Shown here: piece by piece, positions 52,801-56,352 of the stretch | How positions within the stretch are numbered: position 1 is the first letter of the stretch | Layout: each line of letters opens with the position of its first letter | Origin: Bacteroidota bacterium | GTDB lineage: Bacteria > Bacteroidota > Bacteroidia > J057 | Direction of reading: 5' to 3' | NCBI GenBank assembly: GCA_003696835.1 | Contig: RFHT01000212.1 | Coordinates: 1-56,352 of the forward strand | Length of the DNA stretch: 56,352 nt | Notes under the pieces: generated by a model | Databases searched by the model: none | Told to the model about the DNA's origin: nothing | What the model saw: the letters and a program-made list of their open reading frames with translations, nothing else | Translations under genes and position numbers: made by a program

Positions 52801-53099
52801 CTAAAGTCGTCAAAAGTAGTGCGGTAAAAATAGTCCTCACGGGCATGTAGTTTTTCAGCCCAGTAAAATTTCCAATGACCATTCAAGGGTTGGTAGAAAC
52901 GCGAAAAGCCGGGCTTGGCCTTCAGCGCCAGGTTGTGATTTTCATAGGAAAAAAAGCTGGAACGAGCAGCCATTTTGTGGATGCCTGTCACCTGCGGGTT
53001 TTGCCAGTCGGCTTTTTTCTGTGCCCACGCCCAACCCCCACATAGCAGCCCTATGGCTAATCCACTTTTGATCAGACCGATCAAAGAACCCATGCGCAT
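49886..53099 (-). pseudogene. Glycoside hydrolase family 2 (LacZ-like beta-galactosidase) with frameshift and altered active site
   Basis: Two frames make one LacZ-like enzyme of about 1070 residues. The first (53099 to 51687) holds the signal peptide, GH2 sugar-binding and Ig domains and the start of the TIM barrel (YGFYVIDEANIESEGI). The second, open from 51763 to 49886, continues at LGNKPQWQQAHLDRLRRMVE and includes the Bgal_small_N domain (YGRGPHESYSNRKAGAQLG). Removing one C from the CCCC run (51745-51748) restores DQTLGNKPQW. The acid/base motif, normally WSLGNEAGNG, reads WSMGTDAGNG (Asn-Glu to Thr-Asp), and the region after the nucleophile Glu (VVLAECGYNWGNALGG) is also unusual. It is either a pseudogene or an enzyme with changed chemistry. 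Confidence 0.85.
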
Positions 53100-53201
53100 G
53101 TGTGAAAACTTTGTTTGCTAGTAACGTGCATACAAGGTAAATATTTTTGAGGAGAATTGCGATTTCCCCTCCAAAAAGGCCACGACTGCCTCATGTACAC
53201 C

Positions 53202-53226
53202 AAAAAGGGGGCCTGAACGGCCCCCC
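53202..53226 (-). terminator. Intrinsic terminator of the metalloprotease gene
   Basis: On the minus strand GGGGGCC pairs with GGCCCCC over a 5-nt loop, followed by five T. It lies 27 nt past the metalloprotease stop. Confidence 0.85.
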
Positions 53227-53252
53227 AAACATGTACAAATATATAAAACGCC

Positions 53253-55058
53253 CTATTTTGCCAATACAATTTTTTCCACCAGCTGTTTTTCGCCTGCCTG
53301 CAGCACCAGGTAATACACCCCGGCGGCCAGTTGTCCGGCCTGGAAGGGATATTCGTAGCTGCCTGCAGCCTGTTGCTGGCCATTTACCACTTTGCCCACC
53401 ACTTGTCCCAGGGTATTGCGCACAAACACGTTTACGGTGGCGGTTTGGGGCAGGGTGTAAGCAATGGTGGTGCTTCCCTTAAAGGGATTGGGGAAACTCC
53501 TGATGTTGAAATCCTGCATGCTTGATACCTCACTCACCACGGTATGTTCGCTGCCGGCAATTTCGCTGCCGGCCAGGGTGGCTTCTTCTCTGCCCGTGCG
53601 CAGGGGGGTGCAGTTTTCGAGGTAGGCCCGAAACTTGCTGCCCGACCTGGCCCGGAAACCCGGCCGCAGGGTAACGCGGCGGCTGGCTTTGAAGCTACCC
53701 TCAGAGCCATTGAGGTACACAAAATTGGGATAGGTGGCGTTATTTTGAATAGTGAGCGAGGCTGCTGCATGTATGGCCTCATCTTTCTTCACGGTGGTGC
53801 TGGTATAGTAGGCATGGGTGTAGCTGGTATAATGGTCGGCTATGCCGGGTCCATAGATGTTATGTGCAGCTACGTTGTTTTGGGTGCTGTTGCCCGTGAT
53901 ATACCAGCTTGCCGTGGGGGCATGGTAGTAGTAATTGTTGGGGCCGGAGAACTCATTGACGCGGGTACAGGGGCTGGCACCACAGGCTGAGCCGTAAGCC
54001 ATCACCGTGCGGAAGTAGCCGCTGGGGTTTCCGTAACCGCGATAGTTGGACGAGCCACCGTAAGCAGTGGGGTCGTGATTGGCGCGGTGGTTGTGGCCAG
54101 TCTCATGCCCGAAGGTATAGCCGTTGATGTAGGTGTAGTTGGTTACGGCAAACACACTGCTGAAATTGCTGCTCACCCAGGCAATGCCCGTGCCGTTGAT
54201 GGCCAGCAGGTGGCACATATCTGCCCGCCAGCGGGCCCGTTCGCTGTGGATGTTGTCCATGTAGCCATCGATGGGGTTGGTGAAGCGGTTCAGGTTGGTC
54301 TGCTGGCTGCTGCTTTCGGTATAGTTGACCTTCATGGCCCTGGCCAGCTCCAGACGGTGGCCTATGCCACTGTTGGCATAGCCGGTATTGGTGAGCTTGA
54401 TGGCCAGGTTGATGGTGCTCAGCGGGTCGGCCAGGGCAGCCCCTACGGCGGTGGTATAAGCCACCAGTACGCGTATGCGGCAGTTGCCTGCGGAGCGGGA
54501 GGCATCTTCCTCGCCTTCTTCCAGCCATTCGCGCGGCATCTGGCGCCGGATATCTTCGGGCTTGCTCTGCATGCTTTGGGGTACCTCCAGCTGCCGCTCG
54601 CCTGTGCCACAGGCTTCAAACTGAGCCTGATCCACTTCGATAATGGCGTGTTTGCCTCCGGTAAGCGGGCGTATGCTGTAGATTTTATCTTCTACCTGAA
54701 TGTGGCCCGTGAGCATGTCGCCGTTGCGAATGAGGTGTACCTGCCCGGCGGCTCCGCTGACTTCGCCCAGGTAAAAGGCGCGCTTGCCTTCGAGGGCTTC
54801 TTCTTCTTTTTTGATTACCTGAAAGCTCGCTCCGTCAGGCAAGTTCAGGGTAAAGGCGGTCGAGCGCATGACCTCAAAATTGACGGAAGAAACGCTGACG
54901 TTGCCGGAAGTGCCTTCCTCTTCTGCTACCTGCAGGTAGTAGGCCTGCTGGCGGTCGAGTGCTGAGCGCGACTCGGTGTTGAAGAGGTTCTGGGTCCATC
55001 CGGTGCTGAGTATGAGCATCATCAGCCCCAAACTCAGCCATTGATGTATGTGTAACAT
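53253..55058 (-). CDS. Secreted zinc metalloprotease (metzincin, M12B-like) with type IX sorting domain
   Basis: A 601-residue secreted protein from the ATG at 55058. Signal peptide to about residue 22 (LSLGLMMLILSTGWTQ). An N-terminal propeptide-like region (25-165) is followed by a metzincin catalytic domain whose extended zinc motif HETGHNHRANHD (about residue 318) fits HExxHxxxxxHD; the Met-turn is probably VMAYGS. A C-terminal beta region and T9SS sorting domain (SFPNPFKGSTTIAYTLP to LVEKIVLAK) end the protein. It should be exported by type IX secretion and degrade proteins at the surface. The gene follows the surface-adhesin-like gene by 70 nt on the same strand. Confidence 0.88.
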   Translation of the reverse strand: MLHIHQWLSLGLMMLILSTGWTQNLFNTESRSALDRQQAYYLQVAEEEGTSGNVSVSSVNFEVMRSTAFTLNLPDGASFQVIKKEEEALEGKRAFYLGEVSGAAGQVHLIRNGDMLTGHIQVEDKIYSIRPLTGGKHAIIEVDQAQFEACGTGERQLEVPQSMQSKPEDIRRQMPREWLEEGEEDASRSAGNCRIRVLVAYTTAVGAALADPLSTINLAIKLTNTGYANSGIGHRLELARAMKVNYTESSSQQTNLNRFTNPIDGYMDNIHSERARWRADMCHLLAINGTGIAWVSSNFSSVFAVTNYTYINGYTFGHETGHNHRANHDPTAYGGSSNYRGYGNPSGYFRTVMAYGSACGASPCTRVNEFSGPNNYYYHAPTASWYITGNSTQNNVAAHNIYGPGIADHYTSYTHAYYTSTTVKKDEAIHAAASLTIQNNATYPNFVYLNGSEGSFKASRRVTLRPGFRARSGSKFRAYLENCTPLRTGREEATLAGSEIAGSEHTVVSEVSSMQDFNIRSFPNPFKGSTTIAYTLPQTATVNVFVRNTLGQVVGKVVNGQQQAAGSYEYPFQAGQLAAGVYYLVLQAGEKQLVEKIVLAK

Positions 55059-55128
55059 GATGGTTCGTTTTTGTAAGTGAATTGATAAGTAATCATCCTT
55101 GAAACAAGCTGCTTTTGCTGCTTGCAGC

Positions 55129-56196
55129 TTATTTGCGCAGTTCGGCCCTGAGGGCTTCAATCTCCTTTTGCTGCTGAATGATGTACAGGGTCAATTCCTC
55201 TATTTTTTCCATCATTTTTTGCTGCATTTCGCCCACTGCTATGCCCTCAGCTTCCACGGTAGCGGCGGCAGGTATGCCGGGCAGGTGCTTTTCGGTGGCA
55301 ATGTGCTGCTCCAGATCGGCCAGGGGCATGAGGTCGTAGTCCTCGGCAAATACGTAGTCGGGCCAGCTGCCAGACATTTCCACGCGCACTTCTTCGCAAA
55401 TGATGCGCCCGTCAACTGCCAGGCGGTAACCGGCGGGCAGGGTTTGGGTGCCTATGGTAACGCCCGAACGCTTGAAGGGATCGAGAAAGATTTTTTCGCC
55501 CACATTCTGAGGCGTCACAAAGAGGTTGGTATTGCCAAATCCCAGGTCCACAGCAGCGCCGTCGGTACGCATGGCAATCCAGTGATTGGTGGAGTTCTCC
55601 TTGAGCTGAATGCGGTTGCCGCGCACGTCCAGCTTGTACTGGGGAGCAACGGTACCTATGCCCACATTGCCGCCTCCCTGAGTCATGAGAACGTTTTTGT
55701 TGGTGTTGTAGTTGAGGTACAAGCCGCTGAGGCCGTCAATTTCATTGCCGTCGAGCAGCATCACCTGGGTACCTGCCTGCAGCTTGAGCCCGGCCGTGGT
55801 GCCGTTGTTATCTGGGCCAATGATATGCAGCTTGGCACCGGGCACGTTAGTTCCCAGTCCCACATCGCCATTGTCGCGAAAAATGATGCGGTTTTGGGTG
55901 TAGTTGGTATCGTTGACGGTATTGAACACCAGGTGTTTGCCCCCGCTGAGGGTGCCTACTTCCCAGCCAAAGCCGGAGCTGTGGCGCACCACCAGGTTGC
56001 CTTTGGCGGAGTTTACGCGCAGGTCGCCCCATACATCTACTTTATACTGGGGCAGGATGGTTCCTACACCTACATTGCGCTGGTAATGAATGCCATTGGC
56101 ATTGGGCAGCCATTGGGCCTGACGGCTGTTCATGCCCAGAAAGGCCAGTATTGCCATAGCGGCAAGCATGAGTTTGGAAGGATTGGTTGATTTCAT
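55129..56196 (-). CDS. Tail-fiber/adhesin-like surface protein with beta repeats and C-terminal coiled coil
   Basis: A 355-residue exported protein with N-terminal signal (LMLAAMAILAFLGMNSRQAQ). The mature part has three copies of a GVGT-x-PxYKLDV-type repeat (VGVGTILPQYKVDVWG, VGLGTNVPGAKLHI, VGIGTVAPQYKLDVRG), common in Bacteroidota surface proteins related to phage tail fibres. The C-terminus has the conserved segment YVFAEDYDLMPLADLEQHI, EKHLPGIP and a coiled coil (EEMQQKMMEKIEELTLYII), as in trimeric fibres. There is no obvious intramolecular chaperone Ser-Lys protease motif. It probably forms a trimeric surface fibre. It precedes the metalloprotease gene by 70 nt. Confidence 0.78.
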   Translation of the reverse strand: MKSTNPSKLMLAAMAILAFLGMNSRQAQWLPNANGIHYQRNVGVGTILPQYKVDVWGDLRVNSAKGNLVVRHSSGFGWEVGTLSGGKHLVFNTVNDTNYTQNRIIFRDNGDVGLGTNVPGAKLHIIGPDNNGTTAGLKLQAGTQVMLLDGNEIDGLSGLYLNYNTNKNVLMTQGGGNVGIGTVAPQYKLDVRGNRIQLKENSTNHWIAMRTDGAAVDLGFGNTNLFVTPQNVGEKIFLDPFKRSGVTIGTQTLPAGYRLAVDGRIICEEVRVEMSGSWPDYVFAEDYDLMPLADLEQHIATEKHLPGIPAAATVEAEGIAVGEMQQKMMEKIEELTLYIIQQQKEIEALRAELRK

Positions 56197-56352
56197 GATT
56201 GTAGAATTAAAATGGTAAGTGCTTACTCTGTTTAAGGCTTTTCAGCTTCTGCCTGAATCGAAAAGAACGCTTTGGCCATAAGATGCCCGCCCCCCTGAGG
56301 GGAACAACCGGCACTATGGGAAAGGGAAATACGGCAGAGGGTGTAAGTGATC

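Noticed and set aside
54075-54965. A 296-codon open frame on the plus strand opposite the metalloprotease
   Set aside because: Shadow of the HExxH gene; no start signal and no family.
1-56352. CRISPR arrays, tRNA or rRNA genes, insertion sequences
   Set aside because: No array of regularly spaced repeats, no transposase family motif and no recognisable cloverleaf or rRNA segment was seen by reading; a covariance search would be needed to exclude a tRNA fully.

Overview
The window reads as chromosomal DNA of a free-living, probably marine or particle-associated member of the Bacteroidota. The evidence is type IX secretion (a PorZ-like protein plus two proteins with C-terminal sorting domains), promoters of the Bacteroidota form TTTG-N19-21-TAnnTTTG with little Shine-Dalgarno signal, many lipoproteins, and polysaccharide-degradation genes (GH16, GH2, sulfatase). 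The exact genus cannot be told from the sequence alone. No rRNA, tRNA, CRISPR array or insertion sequence was recognised.

Layout. 1-5,100: the 5' part of a thiamine-diphosphate E1 dehydrogenase, a D-threonine-aldolase-like enzyme, a patatin lipase, a DUF202 membrane protein, and a small same-strand group ending in an HD-domain protein. 5,100-10,200: a short-chain dehydrogenase and a TesA-like lipase, the latter divergent from an ABC ATPase and FtsX-like permease, the same arrangement as E. coli tesA/ybbA/ybbP. 10,200-16,700: exopolysaccharide genes (sugar-nucleotide epimerase, two GT2 glycosyltransferases, a Wzc-like chain-length/ATPase protein) around an 886-nt AT-rich intergenic region. 16,800-31,700: housekeeping and envelope genes (DUF4920 lipoprotein, ALDH7 dehydrogenase, lytic transglycosylase, NuoL-like orphan, serine dehydratase, VWA protein, amidase, PorZ-like protein, tadA, EamA transporter with a frameshift), with a MqsR-like/Panacea toxin-antitoxin pair at 20,017-21,510. 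31,700-40,450: a polysaccharide and sulfate-ester region (secreted GH16, sulfatase operon with a haem-containing dehydrogenase) divergent from an unusual AGCS transporter. 40,500-47,300: zinc-ribbon protein, Nif3, and the rimP-nusA-infB operon with a terminator-like hairpin in its leader. 47,400-56,352: MATE transporter, Rpn-type nuclease, a frameshifted GH2 with altered active site, a secreted metalloprotease and a trimeric-adhesin-like surface protein.

The most unusual object is the transporter at 38,527-40,413. It is an alanine/glycine:cation symporter (AGCS) whose polytopic fold is interrupted by about 175 residues resembling a concanavalin-A/LamG-type carbohydrate-binding jelly roll. It lies divergent from a sulfatase operon. 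Other points that merit checking are the toxin-antitoxin module flanked by a 12-bp direct repeat, the likely attenuator before rimP, the GH2 protein in which the catalytic Asn-Glu pair reads Thr-Asp, the NuoL-like orphan lacking the conserved TM5 glutamate, and two frameshifts that both fall in homopolymer runs.
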